From positions 1-64,000 of the forward strand of contig NZ_JBQKLI010000003.1 in NCBI RefSeq assembly GCF_052116305.1: DNA of 64,000 nt. Reading direction: 5' to 3'. Under the pieces are notes generated by a model, which was given only the letters and a program-made list of their open reading frames with translations, did not search any database and was not told where the DNA came from. Position numbers and translations under genes: made by a program. Shown here piece after piece: positions 7,577-16,954 of the stretch (position 1 is the first letter of the stretch; each line of letters opens with the position of its first letter). Source of the stretch: JBQKLI01 sp012798975. Its GTDB lineage: Bacteria; Bacillota; Clostridia; Tissierellales; Peptoniphilaceae.

Positions 7577-8943
7577 TGATTAATAAAGTTCTAATTGCCA
7601 ACCGCGGTGAAATCGCAGTAAGAATCATTCGTTCCTGCCACGAAATGGGTATGGAAGTTGTTACTGTGTATTCTACAGAAGACAAAGATCAGCTCCATGT
7701 AAAATTATCTGATGAAGCGGTATGCATAGGAGGCCCTCAAAGTGCTTCCAGCTATTTGAATATGACAAATATTATCAATGCGGCCTATGCTACAAACTGC
7801 GATGCGATTCATCCCGGATACGGATTTTTGTCAGAAAACGAAGAGTTTGCAAACTTAGTGGAATCCTGCGGGTTAAAGTTTATCGGTCCATCTGGCGGGA
7901 TTATCAGCCGAATGGGGGATAAAATCGAGGCTAGAAAGCTTATGGAAGAAAACGGAGTCCCTACTGTACCCGGATCTCCAGGAGTCGTTGAAGAGATTAA
8001 AACCGCAGAAGAAATCTGCGAAAAAATAGGCTATCCCGTTTTAATTAAAGCAGCTGGAGGCGGCGGCGGACGGGGCATGAGACGTGTTTATAAAAAAGAA
8101 GACCTGAAAAAAGAATTCGAAAATGCTCGAAACGAAGCAGTTTCTGCTTTTAATAACGGGGATATGTACATAGAAAAACTCATTATTAATCCAAAGCATA
8201 TCGAAATTCAGATCTTGGCAGATTCCCATGGAAATGTGATCCATCTGGGGGAAAGGGACTGCTCTGTTCAAAGAAAAAATCAGAAAATGATCGAAGAAAG
8301 CCCCTCTGCTTTTGTGACAGAAGAAATGCGTCAAAAAATGGGGGAAGTTGCGATAAAAGCTGCAAAAGCCTGTAATTATGAAAATGCAGGAACGATAGAA
8401 TTTGTAGTAGATAAGGATAGGAATTTTTATTTTATCGAGATGAATACCCGAGTTCAGGTAGAACATCCTGTAACAGAAATGGTTACAGGTGTAGATATTA
8501 TTAAAGAACAGCTTCGAATCGCAGGTGGACTAAAATTACGATATAAACAGGAAGATATCAAAATGAACGGTTTTGCTATGGAATGCAGAGTCAATGCAGA
8601 AAATCCTCTGATGAATTTTATGCCTTCGACAGGAACTGTGGGTTTCTTCAATCCCCCAGGAGGTTTTAGAACAAGATTCGACAGCTATTTATATAACGGC
8701 TGCAAAATCAGTCCTTATTATGATTCTATGGTGGGGAAGATCATTGTCCAAGGAGATACGAGGCTTGAGACCATAAAAAAAATGAGAAGAGCGATTGAAG
8801 AGACGATTATAGACGGTATCAAAACAAATCTTGCTCTTCAGTATACAATCCTCCACGACTTCGATTTTATCCGAGGGGATTATGATACAGGATTTATGGA
8901 AGAAAAACTGGACGAGATGCTCGAAATGATGAAAAGGGTGTAA
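7576..8943 (+). CDS. accC: biotin carboxylase subunit of acetyl-CoA carboxylase
   Basis: A 455-residue ATP-grasp enzyme that carboxylates the biotin on AccB using bicarbonate and ATP. It shows the N-terminal NRGEIAVRIIRSCHEMG segment, the glycine-rich ATP loop KAAGGGGGRGMR, the catalytic FIEMNTRVQVEHPVTE motif and the MECRVNAE segment. Length is standard. The ATG overlaps the accB stop by one base. Confidence 0.97.
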   Translation: MINKVLIANRGEIAVRIIRSCHEMGMEVVTVYSTEDKDQLHVKLSDEAVCIGGPQSASSYLNMTNIINAAYATNCDAIHPGYGFLSENEEFANLVESCGLKFIGPSGGIISRMGDKIEARKLMEENGVPTVPGSPGVVEEIKTAEEICEKIGYPVLIKAAGGGGGRGMRRVYKKEDLKKEFENARNEAVSAFNNGDMYIEKLIINPKHIEIQILADSHGNVIHLGERDCSVQRKNQKMIEESPSAFVTEEMRQKMGEVAIKAAKACNYENAGTIEFVVDKDRNFYFIEMNTRVQVEHPVTEMVTGVDIIKEQLRIAGGLKLRYKQEDIKMNGFAMECRVNAENPLMNFMPSTGTVGFFNPPGGFRTRFDSYLYNGCKISPYYDSMVGKIIVQGDTRLETIKKMRRAIEETIIDGIKTNLALQYTILHDFDFIRGDYDTGFMEEKLDEMLEMMKRV

Positions 8944-8946
8944 TGA

Positions 8947-9804
8947 ATGGATAATTTTAAAGCTAGAAGAATTCTTCTTTCAAATATTAAAAATTTACGT
9001 AAAAAACAGAGAAAAGATGTTCAATCGAAAGATCTAAATCCTTCGGTTTTTATACAATGTCCTCATTGCAATACTGTTGTCGTAAAAGAAAAAATGGAAG
9101 AAGAGATGTGGGTATGTCCAAAATGCGATGCCCATATCAAGTATTATGCAAGAAAAAGACTGAATTCTATTCTAGATCCGGGATTTGAAGAAATTCAAAG
9201 AGATCCCGTTGGCTTCGATCCTCTGCATTTTCCAAATTACCAGGAAAAGTTGGATCGCTATGAAAGAATTACGAATTTAAAAGAAGCTCTTGTAATAGCA
9301 GAGGGAGAAATCGATGGAAACCCCTGTGTGATGATTGTGTTAGAACCCAGATTTATGATGGGAAGCATGGGTTCTTATGTAGGAGATGAGATTGTAAGAG
9401 GATTTTCAATCGCAAAAGAGAAAAATCTACCTGTCGTAGCCTTTTGTGCAAGCGGCGGCGCTCGTATGCAGGAAGGGATCTTTTCTTTAATGCAGATGGC
9501 AAAAACTTCCAATGCAGTTCGAGAGTTTGGAGAGAGCGGAAATCTTTATGTATCGGTTTTGACAGATCCTACAACCGGGGGAGTCACAGCTAGTTTTGCC
9601 AGCTTAGGAGATATTATCTTAGCTGAACCTGGTGCACTGATCGGTTTTACAGGCCCTAGAGTCATCAAACAAACTATCAATCAAGAATTGCCGGATGGTT
9701 TTCAAAGGGCCGAGTTTTTACTGGATCATGGATTTGTAGATGAAATTGTTCATAGAAAAGAGATGAAAAAGTATCTGTCTCGAGTACTGGAACTTCATAG
9801 ATAA
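8947..9804 (+). CDS. accD: acetyl-CoA carboxylase carboxyltransferase subunit beta
   Basis: A 285-residue subunit that, with AccA, transfers the carboxyl group from biotin to acetyl-CoA. It has the AccD zinc ribbon CPHC-x15-CPKC (about residues 36-58) and the crotonase-fold segment CASGGARMQEG. An ATG at 8943 leads to an immediate stop, so the start at 8947 is preferred. It is 12 bases ahead of accA. Confidence 0.96.
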   Translation: MDNFKARRILLSNIKNLRKKQRKDVQSKDLNPSVFIQCPHCNTVVVKEKMEEEMWVCPKCDAHIKYYARKRLNSILDPGFEEIQRDPVGFDPLHFPNYQEKLDRYERITNLKEALVIAEGEIDGNPCVMIVLEPRFMMGSMGSYVGDEIVRGFSIAKEKNLPVVAFCASGGARMQEGIFSLMQMAKTSNAVREFGESGNLYVSVLTDPTTGGVTASFASLGDIILAEPGALIGFTGPRVIKQTINQELPDGFQRAEFLLDHGFVDEIVHRKEMKKYLSRVLELHR

Positions 9805-9816
9805 GCAGGTGAAAAG

Positions 9817-10698
9817 ATGAATGTACGTGATTTAGAATTAAAAATTAAAAGTTTAGATCCGAAAGCCCAAGGAGAAAAGCAAGAACTTTTGGAAGCTTTC
9901 AGACAAAATATAAAGCCGAAGGACCGAGTGGACCTAGCCCGTTTAAAACAGCGTCCTAAGGCAAAGGAAATCATAGAGGCGGTTATTGAAAATCCTCTCT
10001 TTTTTCATGGAGACCGATATTTCGGAGAAGATCCGAGTATTGTTGGCGGAATCGGCAGTTTTAACGGACGAGCCGTCACCTTTATAGGAACCCACAAAGG
10101 AGTAGGTTTAGAAGAAAGTGTAAAAAATAATTTTGGAATGCCGGGACCGGAAGGCTATCGAAAATCAGTTCGCTTAATGAAGCAGGCTGAGAAATTCGGA
10201 CGTCCGATCTTTACCTTTATCGATACGCCGGGAGCATACCCTGGAATCGGAGCAGAGGAAAGAGGCCAAGGAAACGCCATAGCCAATGCGATTATGGAAA
10301 TGAGCGGTTTAAAAGTACCTGTGATTTGTATTATTACAGGGGAAGGCTGCAGCGGAGGCGCCCTTGCTATCGGGGTTGGAAATCGGATTTTAATGATGGA
10401 AAATGCAGTGTATTCAGTATTGTCGCCAGAAGGGTTTGCTTCCATTTTATGGAAAGATGCTTCTAGAGCTCAAGAGGCTACAGAAGTGATGAAATTAACA
10501 GCGGAAGATTTGATGGAAAATGGGATTATCCACCGAGTTGTGCCGGAGAAGCTGGCACTAGACAAGGAAGAGTTTTTAAATTATTTAGATCCTTTAAAAG
10601 AAGCGATGGAAGAAGAGCTGGAAAGTCTTCTTGAACTGTCGCCTGAAGAATTAATCGAAGACCGTTCGGAACATTTTAATAAAATAGGGAGGTTTTAA
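9817..10698 (+). CDS. accA: acetyl-CoA carboxylase carboxyltransferase subunit alpha
   Basis: A 293-residue partner of AccD. Family signatures include the RPKAKEII region, FIDTPGAYPGIGAEERGQ and GEGCSGGALAIG, which form the biotin and acyl-CoA site. Length is close to the usual size. An AGGTG ribosome site precedes the ATG. Its stop overlaps the fabH start by one base. Confidence 0.96.
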   Translation: MNVRDLELKIKSLDPKAQGEKQELLEAFRQNIKPKDRVDLARLKQRPKAKEIIEAVIENPLFFHGDRYFGEDPSIVGGIGSFNGRAVTFIGTHKGVGLEESVKNNFGMPGPEGYRKSVRLMKQAEKFGRPIFTFIDTPGAYPGIGAEERGQGNAIANAIMEMSGLKVPVICIITGEGCSGGALAIGVGNRILMMENAVYSVLSPEGFASILWKDASRAQEATEVMKLTAEDLMENGIIHRVVPEKLALDKEEFLNYLDPLKEAMEEELESLLELSPEELIEDRSEHFNKIGRF

Positions 10699-11630
10699 TG
10701 AGTCTTATTTTAAAGAAAACTTCATCGTATCTGCCTCCTAGAGTAGTTTCTAATAAATATTACGAAGAATATCTAGAAACATCCGATGAGTGGATAAGGG
10801 AAAGAACTGGTATTCAGGAAAGACGTTTTGCAGAGGGAGAAGATACTTCTTCTCTTGCTTTAAAGGCGGTTGAAAAACTCTCTTTAAGCGAAGAAGATCT
10901 TCAGGACATCAAGGGTATTTTCGTAGCAACCTGCACATCGGATTATAGTATGCCGACAATTGCGGCAATGATACAAAAGACAATTGGTGCAGAGGAATCC
11001 GTGTTCTCTATGGATTTTAATGTCGCCTGCAGCGGCTTTGTATCCGGTGTGATTCTTTTAGAAAAATATTTAGAATTGGGAGAAAAAGCAATTCTTGTAG
11101 GGGCAGAAGTGTTATCGAAAGTTCTCGATAAAGAGGACCGTTCCACGGTAGTTCTTTTTGGAGACGGAGCAGCGGCGGCTCTTCTTGAGAAAAAAGAAGG
11201 ACCTTTGTTTTACGATATCGGCACAAGAGGCGATATCGATAAATTAAAATGCCGCAGTATTAATGTAAAAGATGAAAAGTGTTCTTTAGAGATGCAGGGA
11301 AAAGATGTTTTCCGTTTTGCAGTAGATATTCTGCCGAAATCTATTTATCGAACACTTGAAAAATTTGATGGAAAAGTAGAAGATATCGATCATTTTGTCT
11401 GCCATCAGGCAAATCAGCGCATTATCGATCATGTACGAAAAAAAATGAAAATTGATAAAGATAAACTCTTTATGAATTTGGAAAAATATGGAAACACATC
11501 TGCAGCGAGTATTCCTATAGCTTTAGATGAGATGAACAAATCAGGATATCTTAAGAAAGGCCAAAAAGTAATCGTTTCAGGTTTTGGAGCGGGATTAAGC
11601 TGGGCCACAGCATTAATCGAAATAGGATAG
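10698..11630 (+). CDS. fabH: 3-oxoacyl-ACP synthase III
   Basis: A 310-residue condensing enzyme that starts fatty-acid synthesis by joining an acyl-CoA primer to malonyl-ACP. The catalytic triad is visible: Cys in FNVACSGFVSG, His in CHQANQRI and Asn in KYGNTSAASIP. The SDEWIRERTGIQERR segment is characteristic. Translation is probably coupled to accA (TAATG overlap). Confidence 0.96.
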   Translation: MSLILKKTSSYLPPRVVSNKYYEEYLETSDEWIRERTGIQERRFAEGEDTSSLALKAVEKLSLSEEDLQDIKGIFVATCTSDYSMPTIAAMIQKTIGAEESVFSMDFNVACSGFVSGVILLEKYLELGEKAILVGAEVLSKVLDKEDRSTVVLFGDGAAAALLEKKEGPLFYDIGTRGDIDKLKCRSINVKDEKCSLEMQGKDVFRFAVDILPKSIYRTLEKFDGKVEDIDHFVCHQANQRIIDHVRKKMKIDKDKLFMNLEKYGNTSAASIPIALDEMNKSGYLKKGQKVIVSGFGAGLSWATALIEIG

Positions 11631-11643
11631 AGAAAGGACAACA

Positions 11644-12573
11644 ATGATTTTAAATGAAATATTAGGAATAAAATACCCTGTAATTCAAGGGGGGATGGCG
11701 AATATTGCTACTGGAGAATTTGCAGCAGCGATCAGCAATGCTGGAGCCTTGGGCATTATCGGTTCAGGGGCCATGTCTCCAGAGATTGTAAGAAAAGAAA
11801 TTGAAATCTGTAAAAGTCTGACTGACAAACCCTTTGGGCTTAATATTATGCTGATGAGCCCTCATTCAGATGAGATTGCTCAAATCGTAATCGATTATAA
11901 AATTCCTGTCGTTACAACGGGTGCAGGAAATCCTGGAAAGTATATCGAAGAATGGAAAAAAGCGGGAGTAAAAGTATTTCCTGTAGTTTCCAGCCAGTCT
12001 CTAGCCATAAAAATGGAAAGAGAAGGAGTGGACGGTATTATAGCGGAAGGGATGGAAGCAGGGGGACATATCGGCGAAATGACGACGATGACACTTGTGC
12101 CTCAAGTAAAATCTGCAGTTAAAATACCGGTGATTGCAGCAGGAGGAGTTGCCAGCGGAGCACAGCTTTTGGCAGCAGAAGTTTTGGGAGCCTGCGGGGT
12201 ACAGCTGGGAACATTGTTGTTGGTATCCGACGAATGTCCGGCTCATGAGAATTTCAAAGATGTAATTATTAAAAGCGGAAGCAACAAGGTAACGGTAATC
12301 GGAAGAATCGGCGGTGTTGCCACAAGAGTTGTAAAAAATAAAATGACAAGGGATTATTTAGCGAAAGAAAAAGAAGGCTGGAATAAGGAACAATTAGAAA
12401 AGTTCACATTAGGAGCTCTTCGCCGTGCAGTAAAAGAAGGGGATGTGACAGAAGGTTCTATTATGGCAGGTCTTGATATCGGACAGGTAGAGAAAAAAGA
12501 CTGTGTCTCAAATATTTTAAATAATCTGATGAAAGAATATGAAAGGGAGAAAGGGGATTTATGCAAGAATTAA
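11644..12573 (+). CDS. fabK: enoyl-ACP reductase II (FMN flavoprotein)
   Basis: A 309-residue FMN enzyme that reduces enoyl-ACP in the last step of elongation, replacing FabI in many Firmicutes. It shows the N-terminal PVIQGGMANIATGEF segment, the catalytic-His motif AEGMEAGGHIGEM, and the flavin phosphate motifs AAGGVASG and GTLLLVSDECP. The neighbouring NMO-family protein overlaps its 3' end by 13 bases. Confidence 0.93.
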   Translation: MILNEILGIKYPVIQGGMANIATGEFAAAISNAGALGIIGSGAMSPEIVRKEIEICKSLTDKPFGLNIMLMSPHSDEIAQIVIDYKIPVVTTGAGNPGKYIEEWKKAGVKVFPVVSSQSLAIKMEREGVDGIIAEGMEAGGHIGEMTTMTLVPQVKSAVKIPVIAAGGVASGAQLLAAEVLGACGVQLGTLLLVSDECPAHENFKDVIIKSGSNKVTVIGRIGGVATRVVKNKMTRDYLAKEKEGWNKEQLEKFTLGALRRAVKEGDVTEGSIMAGLDIGQVEKKDCVSNILNNLMKEYEREKGDLCKN

Positions 12574-13628
12574 AAATCGGAGATAAAGTCTTAGATTTTC
12601 CTTTAATTCAAGGAGGAATGGGTATTGGTGTTTCCCTGGGCAGACTTGCAGGTACCGTAGCAAGAGAAGGCTGCATGGGCGTTATTTCTATGGTGGGCAT
12701 AGGATATCGAGAAGAAAATTATTATAAAGATGATTTGGCAGCAAACAAAGAAGCCTTTCGAAAAGAATTAGCAAAAGCAAGAGAGATTGCAAAGGGAAAA
12801 GGCATTATAGCAGTCAATATTATGGCAGCCCTGACAGACTATAAAGAAATGGCCGTGTTTGCTGCCAAAGAAAAAGTGGATGCCATTATTTCCGGAGCAG
12901 GCCTCCCCTTAGATCTTCCTAAACTTGTAGAGGGGACGGAAACGTTGATAGCTCCCATCGTATCCAACAAAAGAGCCTTAGAGCTTATTATACGAACATG
13001 GGAAAAAAGATATCACAGAGCACCTGATTTTATTGTAGTGGAAGGACCGGATGCAGGGGGGCATCTCGGCTTTAAAGAAGAGGAAGCGGAAGATCCTAAA
13101 TTCAAGCTGAAAGAAATCTTAAGAGATATCATTCCTTTCCATAAAGAACTTCAGGCTAAACTGGGAAAAAGGATTCCTCTGTTTGGGGCGGGTTCTATTT
13201 TTGACGGATGCGAATTAAAAGAAATTGTCAATATGGGCTGCGATGGCGCACAAATAGGATCAAGATTTATAGCCACAGAAGAATGTGATGTTTCTCAAGA
13301 ATTCAAAGACTTAATTGTAAAAAGCAGAGAAGAAGATGTAGAACTCTTTATGTCTCCTGTGGGGATGATTGCACGAGGGATTCGAAATGAGTTTATCGAC
13401 CGGGTAAAAGGAGAGCGAGTTCCATCAAAACATTGTATTGATTGTTTGAAACCGTGCAATCCGGCGACTACAAAGTACTGTATCTCTGACGCTTTAACAC
13501 GGTCTGCTCAAGGCGATGTGGAAAACGGCGTAGTGTTCTGCGGAAGCAATGTAGATAGAATCGACTCCATCCGTACTGTAAAAGAAGTAATCGATGAAAT
13601 CAAGGAGGAATTTGAAGCATGCGAATAG
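12561..13628 (+). CDS. FabK/nitronate monooxygenase-family flavoprotein with C-terminal cysteine cluster (FabX-like candidate)
   Basis: A 355-residue second member of the FabK/NMO flavoprotein family inside the fab operon. The FMN barrel is clear from PLIQGGMGIGVS, VVEGPDAGGHLG (catalytic-type His) and GAGSIFDG. Unlike FabK it has a C-terminal extension with Cys292, Cys295, Cys299 and Cys307 in a C-x2-C-x3-C-x7-C pattern, suited to an iron-sulfur cluster. Helicobacter FabX, an NMO-family enzyme with FMN and a 4Fe-4S cluster, makes the double bond of unsaturated fatty acids. This operon contains no FabM or FabA. A FabX-like role is inferred; a second reductase is the alternative. Confidence 0.7.
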   Translation: MQELKIGDKVLDFPLIQGGMGIGVSLGRLAGTVAREGCMGVISMVGIGYREENYYKDDLAANKEAFRKELAKAREIAKGKGIIAVNIMAALTDYKEMAVFAAKEKVDAIISGAGLPLDLPKLVEGTETLIAPIVSNKRALELIIRTWEKRYHRAPDFIVVEGPDAGGHLGFKEEEAEDPKFKLKEILRDIIPFHKELQAKLGKRIPLFGAGSIFDGCELKEIVNMGCDGAQIGSRFIATEECDVSQEFKDLIVKSREEDVELFMSPVGMIARGIRNEFIDRVKGERVPSKHCIDCLKPCNPATTKYCISDALTRSAQGDVENGVVFCGSNVDRIDSIRTVKEVIDEIKEEFEACE

Positions 13629-14545
13629 GTTTCTTATATTCAGGCCAAGGAAGTCAGACCCCGGGCATGGGGAGAGATTTTTATGAAAAATTCGATTCTG
13701 TAAAAGCCTTCTACGACGAAATCGCCTTAGATTTTGATTTAAAAGAATATTCTTTCGAAAAACCGGAAGAAGTCATTGTTCAGACTAGATATACCCAGCC
13801 GATTATGAACGCTTTTCAAAGCGCTGTGACCGGGCTGTTCAAAGAAGAAGGCATTACTCCAGATGGAGTCTGCGGCTTGAGTATCGGAGAATATGGAGCC
13901 GTTGCGGCAGCTGGAATTATAGATCCGAAAGAATGCGTCAAGCTTGCAGAATTCAGAGGAAAAGTTATGGAAGAATCTGCAGCGGGTTTTAATACGGGAA
14001 TGACTGCCATATTGGGATTAGATGAAAATACGATTCAGGCTGCCTGCGAAAAAGCCTCTGAGGGAGATAACAAGGCAGAGATTTCGAATATTAACTGTCC
14101 GGGACAAATCGTAATATCAGGAGAAGCAGGAGCTGTAGAAAGAGCTTCCGAGATTTTAAAGGAGAATGGTGCAAGAAAATGCATTCCTCTTAAGGTTAGC
14201 GGGCCCTTTCATACCTCGTATATGGAAGAAGCTTCTCGCAAATTAGAAGAAAAACTATCGGAAATAGAATTTCAAGAAGAATTAATTCCTGTATATTATA
14301 ATGCCATCGGTGGAAAAAGGGAAAAGCAGGAAATAAAAGATCTTTTAGTGGAGCAAGTGAAATCACCGGTTCGTTTTCAAGAAGATTTGGAAGAAATGAT
14401 ATCTGACGGGATCGATGGATTTGTAGAAATCGGGTTTGGAGGAGTTTTAAAAGGGTTTTTAAAAAGAATTGACCGAAAGATTCCATGCTACGAAGTATAT
14501 TCTGTAGAAAGTTTTGAAGAATGCTTAAGGAGTATAAAAGAATGA
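13619..14545 (+). CDS. fabD: malonyl-CoA:ACP transacylase
   Basis: A 308-residue acyltransferase that loads malonyl onto ACP. Motifs are YSGQGSQTPGMG at the N-terminus, the nucleophile in GLSIGEYGAV and the catalytic His in GPFHTSYM. The start overlaps the preceding flavoprotein gene by 10 bases, and the stop overlaps the preferred fabG ATG. Confidence 0.95.
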   Translation: MRIGFLYSGQGSQTPGMGRDFYEKFDSVKAFYDEIALDFDLKEYSFEKPEEVIVQTRYTQPIMNAFQSAVTGLFKEEGITPDGVCGLSIGEYGAVAAAGIIDPKECVKLAEFRGKVMEESAAGFNTGMTAILGLDENTIQAACEKASEGDNKAEISNINCPGQIVISGEAGAVERASEILKENGARKCIPLKVSGPFHTSYMEEASRKLEEKLSEIEFQEELIPVYYNAIGGKREKQEIKDLLVEQVKSPVRFQEDLEEMISDGIDGFVEIGFGGVLKGFLKRIDRKIPCYEVYSVESFEECLRSIKE

Positions 14546-15279
14546 GCGAAAGAAAAAAGGCACTGATCACCGGAGGAAATACGGGTATCGGCAAAGTGAT
14601 CGCAGAAACACTTGCTGAGGAGTATGATGTTGCCATCAATTATATCAGCCAAGAAGAAGAGGCTGAAGATTTAAAAAAGGAATTAGAAGAACAAGGTGCA
14701 GCTGTTTTGTTAATAAAGGCGGACGTATCGAACTTCGATGATTGTACAAAAATGTTCGATGAAATCAAAAGCACATGGGGCGGTCTGGATCTTTTAGTAA
14801 ATAATGCAGGGATAACAAAAGATAATCTGATACTTCGAATGTCCCCGGAGGATTTTCAAGGGGTAATCGATGTGAATCTAACGGGAACATTCTACTGTAT
14901 GAAGCTTGCTTCCCGCATGATGTCTAAGAAACGAAGCGGAAAAATAATTTCCATTACAAGTATTGTAGGACTCCACGGAAATATAGGGCAGACAAACTAT
15001 GCCGCCAGCAAAGCAGGAGTCATCGGCATGACAAAAACTTTAGCAAAGGAATTAGCCGGAAGAAATGTGACGGTCAATGCAATCGCGCCAGGTTTTATCC
15101 GTACCGCTATGACAGACCAGCTAAAAGATGAGATCAAAGAAGGGCTTTTGTCCACGATTCCAATGAAAAAATTTGGAGAAGCTAAGGATGTAGCGAAGGT
15201 CTGTGCCTTTTTAGCTTCGGAAGATGCAGATTATATAACAGGACAAGTACTAAGTGTAGATGGAGGAATGAATATATGA
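14542..15279 (+). CDS. fabG: 3-oxoacyl-ACP reductase
   Basis: A 245-residue short-chain dehydrogenase that reduces 3-oxoacyl-ACP. It has the cofactor loop TGGNTGIGKV, NNAG, and the catalytic Ser/Tyr/Lys in SITSIVG and YAASKAG. A longer frame begins at 14521, but the ATG at 14542 is preferred: AAGGAG lies 9 bases before it, it overlaps the fabD stop as ATGA, and the protein then has the usual length. Confidence 0.95.
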   Translation: MSERKKALITGGNTGIGKVIAETLAEEYDVAINYISQEEEAEDLKKELEEQGAAVLLIKADVSNFDDCTKMFDEIKSTWGGLDLLVNNAGITKDNLILRMSPEDFQGVIDVNLTGTFYCMKLASRMMSKKRSGKIISITSIVGLHGNIGQTNYAASKAGVIGMTKTLAKELAGRNVTVNAIAPGFIRTAMTDQLKDEIKEGLLSTIPMKKFGEAKDVAKVCAFLASEDADYITGQVLSVDGGMNI

Positions 15280-16517
15280 CAAAAAGGAGAGTTGTAATTA
15301 CGGGAATGGGAGCGATCACTCCGATAGGTCATACATTAGAAGAAGTTTGGGATAGTGTAGAAAATTCCAAATGCGCCATTGACTTTATTGAAAGGATTAA
15401 TGTTGATGATCTAGATGTTCGAATAGCAGCAGAAGTAAAGGGGTTTGATCCCCTTGATTATGTGGATAAGAAAGCGGCTAAAAGAATGGACCGTACAAAT
15501 CAATTTGCCGTTGCTGCAGCGAAAAAAGCGATGGAAGACAGCGGACTGAACATTGAAGACCTTAATCCTGAACGAGTTGGGATTATGGTCTCATCCGGAA
15601 TCGGCGGGATCGAAACGATTGAAACAGAACATTTAAAAGCATTAAAAAGAAGCTATAACAGAATGTCTCCCTTCTTTGTTCCTATGATTATCGGCAATCT
15701 GAATGCAGCACTTATTGCCATTGAAATCGGAGCTCACGGAGTTTGCCAAGATCCTGTTACTGCCTGTGCTGGCGGAAATAATGCCATAGGAGATGCGTTC
15801 CGTGCGATAAAAGACGGATATCAGGATGTGGTTTTGTGCGGAGGATCTGAAGCGAATATTACCCATCTTGGAATGGGCGGATTTATTTCCATGAAAGCAT
15901 TAAACACGTCAAACAATCCGAAAAGAGCCAGCATTCCTTTCGACAAAGAACGAGAAGGCTTTGTTATGGGAGAAGGATCTGCCCTTCTAGTTCTTGAAGA
16001 ATTAGAGCAGGCGAAAGCAAGGGGAGCGAAGATCTACGGGGAAGTCGTAGGATACGGCCATACAAATGATGCCAACCATATTACAGCACCAAATCCGGAA
16101 GGAAAATGGGCAGCCAGAGCTATGGAGATGGCCATGGAAGAAGCAGGCATCAATCCTTCTGATATCGACTATATTAACGCTCATGGAACCTCGACACCCT
16201 TAAATGATAAGTCTGAAACGATTGCCGTTAAGAGAGCTTTCGGTGACGAAGCCTATAATGTAAAAATGAGCTCTACAAAGGCCATGACAGGTCATCTCTT
16301 AGGTGCCAGCGGAGCGATAGAAGCTGTCATTACGACCCTTGCGATAAACAAAGGCTTTGTTCCTCCTACCATCAATTACCAAGTACCAGATGAAGAATGC
16401 GATCTTGATATTGTTCCCAACAAAGGCTTAAAGCAGGATATTCATTATGCGATGAGCAACGCCTTGGGATTCGGCGGCCATAATATTTCAATTATTTTCA
16501 AGGAGTGGAAAGAATGA
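15276..16517 (+). CDS. fabF: 3-oxoacyl-ACP synthase II
   Basis: A 413-residue elongating condensing enzyme. The catalytic Cys is in VTACAGGNNAIGDA and the two His are in NAHGTSTPLND and KAMTGHLLGASG. The start overlaps the fabG stop (ATGA), and its own stop overlaps the fabZ ATG. Confidence 0.96.
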   Translation: MTKRRVVITGMGAITPIGHTLEEVWDSVENSKCAIDFIERINVDDLDVRIAAEVKGFDPLDYVDKKAAKRMDRTNQFAVAAAKKAMEDSGLNIEDLNPERVGIMVSSGIGGIETIETEHLKALKRSYNRMSPFFVPMIIGNLNAALIAIEIGAHGVCQDPVTACAGGNNAIGDAFRAIKDGYQDVVLCGGSEANITHLGMGGFISMKALNTSNNPKRASIPFDKEREGFVMGEGSALLVLEELEQAKARGAKIYGEVVGYGHTNDANHITAPNPEGKWAARAMEMAMEEAGINPSDIDYINAHGTSTPLNDKSETIAVKRAFGDEAYNVKMSSTKAMTGHLLGASGAIEAVITTLAINKGFVPPTINYQVPDEECDLDIVPNKGLKQDIHYAMSNALGFGGHNISIIFKEWKE

Positions 16518-16939
16518 TTTTAGACTCAAACGAAATTCAAAAAATTATCCCTCATCGTTATCCTTTTCAGCTAGTGGATAAAATTATCGATGGAGAAGAA
16601 GGGAAATCGGCTGTGGGGATTAAATGTGTCACAGTAAACGAGCCCTTCTTTCAAGGTCATTTTCCAGATTATCATGTAATGCCGGGAGTTTTAATCTTAG
16701 AAGCCTTGGCTCAAGTTGGGGCAGTTGCTCTGTTGAGTATGGAGGATTTTAAAGGAAAGATCGCCCTTTTTGCAGGGGTTAAAAATGCGAAGTTCAGAAA
16801 ACAAGTGAAACCAGGAGATGTGTTGGAGCTTCATTGCGAGCTTGTGCAGATGAAGATGGGAATCGGCATAGCTGAAGCTGTGGCAAAAGTAGATGGACAG
16901 GTTGCTTGTAAAGCCCAATTAACTTTTGCAGTACAATAG
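16514..16939 (+). CDS. fabZ: 3-hydroxyacyl-ACP dehydratase
   Basis: A 141-residue hot-dog-fold dehydratase. It has HRYPFQLVD, the catalytic His in GHFPDYHVMPGV and the catalytic Glu in LEALAQ. A GTG at 16505 could extend it by three codons, but AAGGAG at 16500-16505 fits the ATG at 16514 (8-base spacer), which also gives the normal length and an ATGA overlap with fabF. Confidence 0.95.
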   Translation: MILDSNEIQKIIPHRYPFQLVDKIIDGEEGKSAVGIKCVTVNEPFFQGHFPDYHVMPGVLILEALAQVGAVALLSMEDFKGKIALFAGVKNAKFRKQVKPGDVLELHCELVQMKMGIGIAEAVAKVDGQVACKAQLTFAVQ

Positions 16940-16954
16940 AAATGAGGAGAGAAT

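Noticed and set aside
8041..8651. Antisense open frames inside accC
   Set aside because: Shadows of a strongly conserved gene in the other strand; no ribosome site and Phe/Cys-rich nonsense composition.
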